This document shows, piece after piece, positions 53,677-63,305 of a stretch of 64,000 nucleotides of DNA. Numbering within the stretch: position 1 is the stretch's first letter; every line of letters starts with the position of its first letter. Position numbers and translations under genes: made by a program. The stretch is from the NCBI RefSeq assembly GCF_934476685.1, contig NZ_CAKSNX010000002.1:353159-417158 (forward strand), given 5' to 3'. The DNA comes from an uncultured Ruminococcus sp. (GTDB taxonomy: Bacteria > Bacillota > Clostridia > Oscillospirales > Ruminococcaceae). Under the pieces are notes generated by a model that saw only the letters and a program-made list of their open reading frames with translations, had not been told where the DNA came from and did no database searches.

Positions 53677-53961
53677 ATGGGAAATATGTTTAAAGACATG
53701 AGCCAGGACGAAAGGCTTGACTCGCTTGAGAGCAAAGTCCGCAGACTAGAGAGAAAACTGAATGGAGGAAATGCTGTGTCAAAACTCATAAATGATCTTG
53801 TCGGTAAGGATTGTGTGATCGACGGCAATGGCTTTTACGGCAGTAAATGCACAGTTGCCGATGCTGATGATGAATGGGTGAAGCTTATTTTTCATGAGAA
53901 GAAAAATGATGTTACACGCATTGTAAGGATAGATTCGATAGAAAAAATAACTCTTGATTAA
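53677..53961 (+). CDS. Hypothetical 94-residue protein: coiled coil plus small beta domain
   Basis: Not recognised. Residues 1-30 form a charged coiled coil (QDERLDSLESKVRRLERKL). Residues 40-94 look like a small beta barrel (LVGKDCVIDGNGFYGSKCTVADADDEWVKLIF, then RIVRIDSIEKI), resembling an Sm- or KOW-like fold. No membrane segment. GGAGAG precedes the ATG, and it lies 13 bases after ecfT and 20 before truA, so it is part of the ecf-truA operon. The function cannot be told. Confidence 0.7.
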   Translation: MGNMFKDMSQDERLDSLESKVRRLERKLNGGNAVSKLINDLVGKDCVIDGNGFYGSKCTVADADDEWVKLIFHEKKNDVTRIVRIDSIEKITLD

Positions 53962-53981
53962 AAATCGGAGATCTGTAATAA

Positions 53982-54746
53982 ATGAAATATTTTAAATTAA
54001 CCATTGCTTATGACGGTACAGCTTATCATGGCTGGCAGCGTCAGAACAATGCAATTACTGTGCAGGAGGTTTTTGAGAAAGCAATATTTGACCTTATAGG
54101 TAAAAATGTTGTTGTGCAGGGCTGTTCAAGAACTGACGCAGGTGTTCACGCAAGGGAATATGTTCTGAGTTTTGAGCTTGATTCTACTATAAACTGCAGA
54201 GGACTTCAATTTGGTCTTAATTCAAGACTTCCTGAGGACATTGCAGTTAAAAAGTGTGAAGAGGTCAACAGCGATTTCCATGCCAGATACTGCTGCAAAG
54301 GTAAGGAATATGAATACATAGTTCATAACAGCGAGATAAAAGATCCGTTTTTAAAGAACACCGCTTACCGCAGCTGGTATCCGATAGACGCTGAAAAACT
54401 TGATGCTGCCGCAAAAGATTTTGTGGGTATGCATGATTTCAAAGCGATGTGTTCAACTGACTGCACAAAAGAAAACACAGTCAGAACAATATATTATTTT
54501 AATGTTAGACGTGACGGAGATCTTGTTATTTTCAATGTTTCCGGTGATGGATTTTTGTATAATATGGTCAGGATTATGGTGGGGACGCTGCTTTTTATCA
54601 ATGAGGGAAAAATCGGAGAGAATGATATTCCGAAAATACTGGAGTCAAAGGATAGAACAAAAGCAGGAAAGACAGTACCGCCTCAGGGTCTGTACCTGAA
54701 CAAAGTATTTTATAATGAGGGAAATGACGGATTTGAGCGAAAATAA
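53982..54746 (+). CDS. truA: tRNA pseudouridine(38-40) synthase TruA
   Basis: Isomerises U38-40 in tRNA anticodon arms. The 254 residues show AYDGTAYHGWQRQ, the catalytic Asp in CSRTDAGVHA, FHARYCCKGKEYEY and the GDGFLYNMVRIMVGTL end. TruA following ecfA1-A2-T is the usual Firmicute order. GGAGATCTGTAATAA precedes the ATG. Its 3' end overlaps the next gene. Confidence 0.97.
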   Translation: MKYFKLTIAYDGTAYHGWQRQNNAITVQEVFEKAIFDLIGKNVVVQGCSRTDAGVHAREYVLSFELDSTINCRGLQFGLNSRLPEDIAVKKCEEVNSDFHARYCCKGKEYEYIVHNSEIKDPFLKNTAYRSWYPIDAEKLDAAAKDFVGMHDFKAMCSTDCTKENTVRTIYYFNVRRDGDLVIFNVSGDGFLYNMVRIMVGTLLFINEGKIGENDIPKILESKDRTKAGKTVPPQGLYLNKVFYNEGNDGFERK

Positions 54747-56292
54747 AGATAATAAAGATAAAAAAATCGGGAAATTCAATTCAAACAGAAAAAACAGAAA
54801 GTTTCAAAAAGAACTGAGATCAGCAGGAAAAGTTGAGAAAAGCTTTCAGGTAGTGACTGAAAAAGAATTTGTACGCAAGGAAGAATGGAACTCAGCCGAT
54901 GAACCTATGCCCGATATAACACTCAGAGATCTTGAAAGACTTGAAAAGCGTAAGCGCAGGGAAGAACGCAGAAAGTTGCTTTCCGAAGAGGCTGACAGAG
55001 AGAACAATATAGAGATAACAACTCCGTCAGATGAGATACCTGAGGAAGAGGAAGCGCCGCATATTACAGTAAATCATAATGATGATCCTGAAGCTGAGCA
55101 GAAGAAAAAAGAAAAGGAAAACGTTACTGATATAAGAGCTGCACGTCAGCATGAAAAGAATAAAAAGCGCATTAAAAATGCAGCAATACTTGTATTAGTA
55201 GCGGCTTTTGGAGTATCAGTATATGCGTTCAGAGATCAGTGGGTACCTAAACTTGAAGGCATACTTGACAAACCTCATGAAACCATAGTTAATGACGGTA
55301 AGGTGGAAAAAGGAAACTTTCCTATAACCTTTGATGAGGGTGCTGTCAGCAAGATAGCAGGTATCGAAAATTCTCTTGCCGCACTTGACAAAAATCATCT
55401 TGTAGTATATGATGAAAATGGCAATGAAGAAAATTCTTTTAATCATAACTATGCTGATCCTGTGCTGAAAATTGCAAAGAAAAGAATGCTTGTCTATGAT
55501 GCAGGCGGAAATTCTTTTATGGTCGTAAACAGAAAAAATGAGATGTTCAGCAAATCAGCTGAAAACAGGATACTTATGGCTGATATAGCTGATAACAGCA
55601 ACGTTGCTGTTGTAACGCAGGATGAAAAATATGCAGGTGTACTGACGGTATATGATTCAAACGGCAGCGAAATATATCAGTGGTCAAGCAGTGCAAGAAT
55701 ACTGAGTATGAATTTCAGCGAGGACGGCAACAGTTGTTTTGTAACTACGTTCACTTCAAAAAACGGTGAGATACGTTCAATAGTAAGACATCTGAAATTT
55801 GATTCAACAGAAGAAAAAATGAAGAGCGAGCCTATTGATATCCTTGCCCTTGATGCAGTAAGAAATGACAATGGTGATTACTGGGTAGTTGGTGATACTG
55901 CTTTTGTAAAGCTGGACAGTCAGGGGAATATTATATTTGAATGTGAGTACAAAAGCGAACTGGTAGACTATGCACTTACAGATGAGTGTGCCGCAATAAC
56001 TATGGACGGTATCAAGAGAAATTCAACAGAGCTTATGCTGTTTGATTCTGACTCAGATAAAAAAGAGGCTGATAAAGTTATTTATACTGATGACGGAGAG
56101 CCGAGAAGTGTTGGAATATATAATGGCAAGGTCATTCTTTTAAAGGATAAAATGGTCGAGGCATATGATTTCTCTGGAAATCTTCTGGCGACAGCAGATG
56201 TTTCATCTGAGTATTTTGACTTTACATTCTTTAATGAAAATGTGTACTTTATAGATTATCGTGAGATAAATAAAATTTCATTCAGCACTTGA
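54715..56292 (+). CDS. DUF5711-like single-pass membrane protein with beta-propeller-like ectodomain
   Basis: 525 residues. An N-terminal 150-residue cytosolic part is very charged (Lys/Arg- and Glu-rich). One TM helix follows around residues 155-175 (NAAILVLVAAFGVSVYAF). The outside part has repeated strand blocks such as NHLVVYDENGNE, VLTVYDSNGSEIYQW, VVGDTAFVKLDSQG, and YDFSGNLLATADV, resembling a beta-propeller, which suggested DUF5711. The start may be ATG 54715 or ATG 54724; neither has ideal spacing. It overlaps truA and the CvpA gene. Function unknown. Confidence 0.8.
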   Translation: MREMTDLSENKDNKDKKIGKFNSNRKNRKFQKELRSAGKVEKSFQVVTEKEFVRKEEWNSADEPMPDITLRDLERLEKRKRREERRKLLSEEADRENNIEITTPSDEIPEEEEAPHITVNHNDDPEAEQKKKEKENVTDIRAARQHEKNKKRIKNAAILVLVAAFGVSVYAFRDQWVPKLEGILDKPHETIVNDGKVEKGNFPITFDEGAVSKIAGIENSLAALDKNHLVVYDENGNEENSFNHNYADPVLKIAKKRMLVYDAGGNSFMVVNRKNEMFSKSAENRILMADIADNSNVAVVTQDEKYAGVLTVYDSNGSEIYQWSSSARILSMNFSEDGNSCFVTTFTSKNGEIRSIVRHLKFDSTEEKMKSEPIDILALDAVRNDNGDYWVVGDTAFVKLDSQGNIIFECEYKSELVDYALTDECAAITMDGIKRNSTELMLFDSDSDKKEADKVIYTDDGEPRSVGIYNGKVILLKDKMVEAYDFSGNLLATADVSSEYFDFTFFNENVYFIDYREINKISFST

Positions 56293-56309
56293 TCTATAAG
56301 GAGGGGACA

Positions 56310-57188
56310 ATGGTTTATTACCTTGACGCAGCTGTTATCGTAATTATGGCGGTGACCTGTGCAATAGGATATTACAGAGGCTTTTTCAGATATATAATCT
56401 GTATGCTTGGAACGATAACTGCGGCGCTGATAGCTTTTGGTGTTTCGTCAGCTTTAGCAGTACCTGTATACGAAAGATATTTGGAAGAACCGGCAACATC
56501 TATGGTAAGTTCTGCACTTGAAGACATTGATATAGATAATATTATCAAGTCGCAGCTTGAACAGCAAGGACTTGACGGATATCTTAACGATGATGATATA
56601 GATAGAGCTTTAGATGCAGGAGGAGATATCGGCAGCAATCTGAGTGACATTTTAAAACAAAATGGTGCAGCTGATGAACTTGCCGATAATGTAAATAAAA
56701 ATTTGTCAGCGTATTTTGATAACGAACTTGTTTCAGATGTGAAAAAGCAGTATAATGAGAGCGGATTAGGTGAGCTGATATCTATTGAAAATATAGATAC
56801 GCAGGAATTTAATAAAGCTGTGCAAATACTGTGTTCAGGAAATACTGAGCAGGCTGCTGAGTATATAACAGATACAGCGATCAAGCCAATGTTGGTGAAT
56901 TTATCAAGAATAGTGATATTTATTATTTCTTTCATAATCATTGAACTTGTGATTAAACTGATACTTGTTATATCAGGTGTGTTCACAAAATTACCGCCGA
57001 TAAATGCTGCAAATCGTTTTGGAGGTTTGGCATTGGGAGCAGCTAAAGGATTGCTGTATATATCCATAATAGCGTTTGGACTATGCATAGCAGTGAATGC
57101 AACTAACAACAGCCTTGAAATATTGAATGCAGATATATGTGACAGAACCTATCTGTTTAAATACTTTTTTGATTTTTTCTATAAGTAA
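56310..57188 (+). CDS. CvpA family membrane protein with large insertion
   Basis: About 292 residues. ATG 56310 follows AAGGAGGGG; the TTG at 56289 is only inside the upstream gene. Two N-terminal helices (DAAVIVIMAVTCAIGYYRGFFRYI, then a second) and two or three C-terminal helices (IVIFIISFIIIELVIKLILVISGVF and RFGGLALGAAKGLLYISIIAFGL) match CvpA, which has about 165 residues. The additional ~140 residues between them (about 60-200) are acidic, helical and probably outside the membrane. CvpA proteins affect envelope integrity and secretion of some bacteriocins. Partnership with the DUF5711 protein is inferred from overlap. Confidence 0.85.
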   Translation: MVYYLDAAVIVIMAVTCAIGYYRGFFRYIICMLGTITAALIAFGVSSALAVPVYERYLEEPATSMVSSALEDIDIDNIIKSQLEQQGLDGYLNDDDIDRALDAGGDIGSNLSDILKQNGAADELADNVNKNLSAYFDNELVSDVKKQYNESGLGELISIENIDTQEFNKAVQILCSGNTEQAAEYITDTAIKPMLVNLSRIVIFIISFIIIELVIKLILVISGVFTKLPPINAANRFGGLALGAAKGLLYISIIAFGLCIAVNATNNSLEILNADICDRTYLFKYFFDFFYK

Positions 57189-57230
57189 GTATAAGATAAA
57201 ATGAATCAGTAAGGAAAGGAGCATCAGACC

Positions 57231-59528
57231 ATGATAATGTGTTCAAGATGTAAAAAAAGACCCGCAGTAGTCTTTATCTCATCAACAAATCCAAATGATC
57301 CTAAAAAAACTATTAAAAACGAGGGATTATGTCTGACCTGTGCAAGAGAAATGAAAATACCTCAGGTGGAAGATTATATAAAACAAATGGGTATTTCAGA
57401 GGAGGAGCTGCAGGCAATGTCCGACTCACTTAACGATCTTGCAGAAGGCGAAGACTTTGAACTTGGCGGCAGCGGAACTATGCCAAGCTTCCTTGGAAAT
57501 CTTTTCGGCGGTGACGGTGCATTAAGCAATTTTGCAAATGCACTTACAAATCCTGAAAAGAATAAACAGGGTGACACACAGCAGAGTACAGACGGCAAAG
57601 CCAATAAGAAAGGCAAAAAGCTTAAATTTCTGAATAACTATTGTACCAATCTGACACAAAAAGCCCGTGAAGGCAAAATGGATAATGTCATTGGCAGAGA
57701 TAAAGAGATCTCAAGAGTTATTCATATCCTTTCACGCCGTCAGAAGAACAATCCATGCCTTATAGGTGAACCTGGTGTTGGTAAAACAGCAATTGCAGAG
57801 GGTATTGCTCAGAAGATCGTAAGTGGTGATGTTCCGTTTCATCTGAAAGACAAAGAGATATATCTCCTTGATCTGACATCACTTGTTGCTGGAACACAGT
57901 TCAGAGGACAGTTTGAAAGCAGATGCAAAGGTCTTGTTGAAGAGGTGAAGGAGCAGGGCAACATAATCCTGTTTATTGACGAGGTCCATACTCTTGTGGG
58001 TACCGGTGATTCTGAGGGAACTATGAATGCCGCTAATATCCTCAAGCCGTCACTTTCACGAGGCGAGATACAGGTAATTGGTGCAACTACTTTCAAAGAA
58101 TACAGAAAATATATCGAAAAAGATTCTGCACTTGAAAGAAGATTTCAGCCTGTTACAGTAACTGAACCTACTGTGGAAGATACTGTAACTGTATTAGATG
58201 GTATAAAACAGTATTATGAGAACTACCACAGAGTTCATATTGATGATAAAGTACTGAGAAAATGCGCTGTTCTTTCAGAACGTTATATCAATGACAGATT
58301 TTTGCCTGACAAGGCGATAGACCTTCTTGATGAAGCTTGTGCCTGCACAAGCATTAGAACACCGGAAATAGCCGAATTTGATTCTCTAAATGATGAGCTG
58401 AAAAAACATGAAAAGCTTGTTGACGATTATGAAAGCAGCGAAAATCCTGATTATGAGATACTTGCAACTGAAAAAGCAGAGATACTCAGAATTCAGAACA
58501 GACTCAAAGAAGTTGAGGATATACTTAAAAACGTTTATGTAACTGACGATGATCTTTCTAAGGTTATTGAACTTTGGACAGGCATTCCTGCAAACAAGAT
58601 AGCAAAGAGTGATTATGATAAGATCAAGAATCTCAGCACAGCGCTGTCAGCAAGAGTTATCGGTCAGCAGGAAGCTGTCGATCAGGTAGCAAGAGCGGTC
58701 AAGCGTACAAGAGTTCAGCTTTCAAAGCGCCGCAGACCTGCATCATTTATTTTCGTAGGTCCGACAGGTGTTGGAAAGACGGAGCTTGTAAAGGTCCTTG
58801 GTGAGGAGCTGTTTGATTCTACTGAGCCTATCATCAGAGTTGATATGTCTGAGTTTATGGAAAAGCACTCGGTATCGAAGCTTATCGGTTCACCTCCGGG
58901 ATATGTTGGTTTTGACGAGGCTGGTCAGCTTACGGAAAAGGTTCGCCGCCGTCCATATTCTGTTGTTCTTTTTGATGAGATCGAAAAGGCTCACCCTGAC
59001 GTAATGAATATCATGCTTCAGATACTTGATGAAGGTAAGATAAACGATTCACAGGGCAGAACGGTTTCTTTTGAGAATACGGTTATCGTTATGACATCAA
59101 ATGCCGGTTCAACTGACAAGGATACCGGTGTCGGATTTAATAAGACATCAAATGAGATAGCACACGATAAAGCAATGAAAGCACTTCGTGAATTTCTTCG
59201 TCCTGAATTTCTCGGCAGAATTGATGAGATCGTTGTGTTCAATCAGCTTACGGAAGAAAATTATGCTTCTATCGCAGGCTTGATGCTTGATGAAATGAGA
59301 TCACCGCTTGAAGAGAAGAACATCACTTTGAAATATGACGATAAGGCTCTTAAGCTTATTGCTAAGAAGTCATATAATCAGAAGCTTGGAGCAAGAGATA
59401 TCAGACGTGTTATCCGCAGTGAGATCGAGGACAAGATCGCAGAACTTATTATCGAAGGCGGAGAGAATTCTGTATCAGGAATTTCAATTTCCGCAAATGG
59501 TGACGATCTTGTAGTAAATTCAATTTAA
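57231..59528 (+). CDS. ClpE-like ATP-dependent Clp protease ATP-binding subunit
   Basis: A 765-residue double AAA+ unfoldase for ClpP. It starts with a zinc finger (CSRC near residue 4, CLTC near 33) rather than a Clp-N repeat domain, as in ClpE. AAA1: GEPGVGKTA and LFIDEVHTL; a coiled middle section (KKHEKLVDDYES); AAA2: GPTGVGKTE, VLFDEIEKAH and the ClpP-docking tripeptide VGF near GVGFNK. AAAGGAG precedes the ATG. The mobile element begins right after it, so its native downstream region may have been displaced. Confidence 0.93.
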   Translation: MIMCSRCKKRPAVVFISSTNPNDPKKTIKNEGLCLTCAREMKIPQVEDYIKQMGISEEELQAMSDSLNDLAEGEDFELGGSGTMPSFLGNLFGGDGALSNFANALTNPEKNKQGDTQQSTDGKANKKGKKLKFLNNYCTNLTQKAREGKMDNVIGRDKEISRVIHILSRRQKNNPCLIGEPGVGKTAIAEGIAQKIVSGDVPFHLKDKEIYLLDLTSLVAGTQFRGQFESRCKGLVEEVKEQGNIILFIDEVHTLVGTGDSEGTMNAANILKPSLSRGEIQVIGATTFKEYRKYIEKDSALERRFQPVTVTEPTVEDTVTVLDGIKQYYENYHRVHIDDKVLRKCAVLSERYINDRFLPDKAIDLLDEACACTSIRTPEIAEFDSLNDELKKHEKLVDDYESSENPDYEILATEKAEILRIQNRLKEVEDILKNVYVTDDDLSKVIELWTGIPANKIAKSDYDKIKNLSTALSARVIGQQEAVDQVARAVKRTRVQLSKRRRPASFIFVGPTGVGKTELVKVLGEELFDSTEPIIRVDMSEFMEKHSVSKLIGSPPGYVGFDEAGQLTEKVRRRPYSVVLFDEIEKAHPDVMNIMLQILDEGKINDSQGRTVSFENTVIVMTSNAGSTDKDTGVGFNKTSNEIAHDKAMKALREFLRPEFLGRIDEIVVFNQLTEENYASIAGLMLDEMRSPLEEKNITLKYDDKALKLIAKKSYNQKLGARDIRRVIRSEIEDKIAELIIEGGENSVSGISISANGDDLVVNSI

Positions 59529-59596
59529 TAGCAAAACAAAAAAGCGAAGTCCTTTAGAGGAGCGCCGATAAAGAAGTATTTAAGATTTTAAGATGA

Positions 59597-61249
<1,653 letters not shown>

Positions 61250-61288
61250 TTACCTCTCTTTCCGACAGATACAGCAAGCTATGTTATC

Positions 61289-61317
61289 ATTATAGCGCGC
61301 ACCGAAAATAAATACAA
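61289..61317 (-). promoter_or_regulatory. Element promoter ahead of the serine recombinase
   Basis: Minus-strand TTGTAT (61312-61317) and TATAAT (61289-61294), spacer 17. TGCGCGC directly precedes the -10. The same word sits at the same place in the promoter at 62081. Confidence 0.7.
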
Positions 61318-61335
61318 TGCGCCGATATTCCAAAG

Positions 61336-61545
61336 TTACACAGCCTGCTTCTCGGGTTCTTGTCCGGATTCACCAAGGAAATCCTCACACTCACGGATTA
61401 TGAGCCGTTTCAGAATATCCGAAAGGCTTGCCTTTGAAGCAGGGTTAAATACGGTCTTGACCGTATACAGCGTATGTCCGATCTTGTACTCGGACACAGT
61501 TTCTGTTGCCGTATTTTCTACGGCAGTATAATCTTTATTATTCAT
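61336..61545 (-). CDS. tnpW: TnpW family transposon-encoded protein
   Basis: 69 residues. The core YKIGHTLYTVKTVFNPASK followed by LSDILKRLI is the TnpW pattern found in Tn4451-like and related clostridial elements, where it accompanies the recombinase; its function is unknown. GGAGAAAGTTCGCT precedes the ATG. It lies between the recombinase promoter and the small coiled-coil gene, in the same orientation. Confidence 0.85.
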   Translation of the reverse strand: MNNKDYTAVENTATETVSEYKIGHTLYTVKTVFNPASKASLSDILKRLIIRECEDFLGESGQEPEKQAV

Positions 61546-61729
61546 AGCGAACTTTCTCCTTTGCTTGTCTATTTCTACGCATATAGAGTGAGGGCTCCGC
61601 TTTCTCTTTCTTACCCTCGTTTTGTTGTTGCCTTATACTTTTCTGATAGCTGTGCGGAACGGCATTGCTACCGTCCATTATCACAGCTATTATTGTTGTT
61701 GGACTATCAGTCCTTGAAAGACTTCTCAT
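61538..61729 (-). CDS. Possible small basic protein in the mobile element
   Basis: A 63-residue frame between the 104-residue gene and tnpW. Its ATG (61727-61729) lies inside the end of the upstream gene and its stop overlaps the tnpW start. The product ends in a basic region (KKEKAEPSLYMRRNRQAKEK). It fills an otherwise empty 160-base gap with coupled ends, but has no clear ribosome site and no recognised family, so it may be chance. Confidence 0.3.
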   Translation of the reverse strand: MRSLSRTDSPTTIIAVIMDGSNAVPHSYQKSIRQQQNEGKKEKAEPSLYMRRNRQAKEKVRYE

Positions 61730-62021
61730 CAAAGAAAGATGTCTGCCCGATAAGTTCGGAATTATCACTGTCCTGAGCTGTATCTGTATCGCTCTCAGCA
61801 ATGCCATCTTGTCTGAGCTTTGCAAGCTGTTCAGGGTGCTTGGTAATAAGCTCAAAAAGTCCCTGCTCATCACAGCCAAGTGCGTCCCTGATCTTAGCGA
61901 GCTGGATAGCATTCAGCTTCGCATTAATCTTCTCGATCTCAGCCTTGTCGCTCTCGATACGGTCAAGCACCGCCTGACGCTTGCTCAGGAGTTTCTTTGT
62001 CTGCTGTTCGTAGGTAAGCAT
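61707..62021 (-). CDS. Small coiled-coil mobile-element protein (DUF4315-like)
   Basis: 104 residues. A helical coiled coil (YEQQTKKLLSKRQAVLDRIESD, then KAEIEKINAKLNAI) is followed by a short helical domain (LAKIRDALGCDEQGLFELITKH) and an acidic tail ending SFFDEKSFKD. The layout resembles DUF4315-type proteins of conjugative elements, but the match is loose. AAGGAGGTGG lies just before the ATG. Its promoter at 62081 shares a motif with the recombinase promoter. Confidence 0.65.
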   Translation of the reverse strand: MLTYEQQTKKLLSKRQAVLDRIESDKAEIEKINAKLNAIQLAKIRDALGCDEQGLFELITKHPEQLAKLRQDGIAESDTDTAQDSDNSELIGQTSFFDEKSFKD

Positions 62022-62057
62022 ACCGCCACCTCCTTCCGTTCAGTTATCTCCTTGTTC

Positions 62058-62073
62058 TGAGGACTTGTCCTCA
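62058..62073. promoter_or_regulatory. 16-base inverted repeat at the predicted transcription start
   Basis: TGAGGAC-TT-GTCCTCA is a perfect inverted repeat with a 2-base centre, directly after the -10 box of the promoter at 62081 (minus reading). It is well placed for a repressor or for a leader hairpin. Confidence 0.6.
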
Positions 62074-62080
62074 TACATCA

Positions 62081-62110
62081 ATTATAGCGCGCAACACAGC
62101 CATTTGTCCA
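62081..62110 (-). promoter_or_regulatory. Element promoter ahead of the small coiled-coil gene
   Basis: Minus-strand TGGACA (62105-62110), spacer 18, TATAAT (62081-62086) preceded by TGCGCGC, the same as at the recombinase promoter. Confidence 0.6.
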
Positions 62111-62176
62111 GCCGCAATTGCGCATGAACTTTTAGTGAAATTTCATTTTTCCCCAGTGCAATTTGTCTGGATAAGA

Positions 62177-62208
62177 ATTAGAGCAGCCTCTTTTGAGACT
62201 GCTCCAAT
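62177..62208 (-). terminator. Hairpin after the transglutaminase-like gene
   Basis: A 14-bp stem (62177-62190 with 62195-62208, one wobble and one mismatch) with a TTTT/AAAA loop, about 20 bases downstream of the stop at 62230. The T-run is weak. Confidence 0.6.
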
Positions 62209-62229
62209 TCTATTATACATTGATATACA

Positions 62230-62697
62230 CTATTCTAAATGCCGAAGAATTGCATAGTACATTTCCTCTTTCTTTTTACCGATTCCGTATGGTTCCCATT
62301 TTTGATATGGAACAGGAACATCTAAATTGAATTGATCATGAAATCCATTATTTCGAGTGCCTACATACACAGGTTCCGTAAATCTCAATTTCTTATTACG
62401 GTATTGATCACCTGTAATATCAATCACCGTTTTATTTTCAGTTTCTAACCATGTGTGACTTTCAGAGTTATCCCAACCATACCCATATGATCCAGAAACA
62501 TAAAAAGTTATAATCCCATTCTCATATAAATAACGCTGAAGCAAATCACTTGCAAATCCACAGCATCCTTCAGGAAAACGAAGCATATTGGAATAAGTTA
62601 TGTCACCTGCTTCAATTGCAGTTTCTATAGCTTTACGAAACAAAAGCGCAATACTATATAAGTCCATAAACAATTTGCACACCCTTTCATTTGCCAT
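62230..62697 (-). CDS. Protein with transglutaminase-like Cys-His-Asp arrangement
   Basis: Up to 155 residues, family not recognised. It shows FPEGCCGFASDLLQRYL, then SESHTWLETENKTVIDITGDQY: Cys, then His-Thr-Trp, then Asp, as in the transglutaminase/papain-like superfamily. No signal peptide. Start is unclear: the ATG at 62697 lies only about 10 bases from the predicted transcription start, whereas GAAAGGGTG at 62680-62688 could serve a TTG at 62673 or an ATG at 62667. It has its own promoter and a hairpin terminator, so it looks like cargo of the element. Role (protease, amidase, toxin or immunity) unknown. Confidence 0.7.
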   Translation of the reverse strand: MANERVCKLFMDLYSIALLFRKAIETAIEAGDITYSNMLRFPEGCCGFASDLLQRYLYENGIITFYVSGSYGYGWDNSESHTWLETENKTVIDITGDQYRNKKLRFTEPVYVGTRNNGFHDQFNLDVPVPYQKWEPYGIGKKKEEMYYAILRHLE

Positions 62698-62714
62698 ATG
62701 TATTTTACACTAAT

Positions 62715-62743
62715 ATTATAGGATTTTTCATTTAAAAAGTCAA
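62715..62743 (-). promoter_or_regulatory. Promoter of the transglutaminase-like gene
   Basis: Minus-strand TTGACT (62738-62743) and TATAAT (62715-62720), spacer 17, near consensus. The predicted start near 62708 leaves a very short leader if the first ATG is used. Confidence 0.78.
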
Positions 62744-63025
62744 CCGTATTTTGAATACTTTATTTGCCACTCTTCTAATCATTAGCCACAATAGCTTTGA
62801 ATAAGAATTTTTGATTTAGATTATAGTGATAGAAGCATCGTGTTTATTGGCACAACGCACAGAAATTCGGTGTTGAATTTAGGCATAAGGGAGAACCACC
62901 ATGAACAAAGTGTAAACTTTTGCAAAAATCAGGTGCAAATCATCAAAATCCTCGGTTGTATAGTGGAGGGTGTTTTGGCCGTGGCGGTCGCAGCCTTCTA
63001 CATATCATTACCAATAAAAAAAGGC

Positions 63026-63115
63026 TATCGTTAAGTATCGCCGAAATAATCTCTGTTATGCACAAATATCCTGTCGCATATTATCCGAAGTTTTCAGCGG
63101 AGATACTTAACGATA
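63026..63115. repeat. 14-base inverted repeat with 62-base spacer
   Basis: TATCGTTAAGTATC (63026-63039) and its exact complement GATACTTAACGATA (63102-63115). It lies upstream of the hairpin-rich region and the mobC-like gene; it may be a protein-binding pair or part of a processing site. Confidence 0.7.
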
Positions 63116-63305
63116 CGGCTCAGAATTTGGTATTGATATATGAGGAGATATTTTCACCATACTGCCGCCCAAGTTGCGCCGAAACTGCGCCGTACTATTT
63201 TACAATAATATCGTCGGCAGAAGTGAGGGCATCACGGCGGAGCGTGAGCGATATGCCACCGTCCGAAGCGGCGGCATAATAGAGATAAAGTCGCTGAAGC
63301 TCCAA

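Larger units (their letters stand above)
62698..63299. other. Gene-poor region of the mobile element
   Basis: About 600 bases with no convincing gene. The 5' part is AT-rich; from about 63160 it turns GC-rich. It contains the promoter at 62715-62743 and an inverted repeat (63026-63039 with 63102-63115). Short open frames on both strands have no ribosome site or recognisable motif. It may hold decayed element genes. Confidence 0.5.

Noticed and set aside
56372..57109. Minus-strand open frame (245 codons) opposite the CvpA-family gene
   Set aside because: Ser/Ile-rich shadow of a membrane protein gene; no ribosome site.
62920..63279. Plus-strand open frame (119 codons) in the element's gene-poor region
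   Set aside because: No ribosome site, no motif; it crosses the inverted repeat and the composition change. Could be a remnant, but not supportable.
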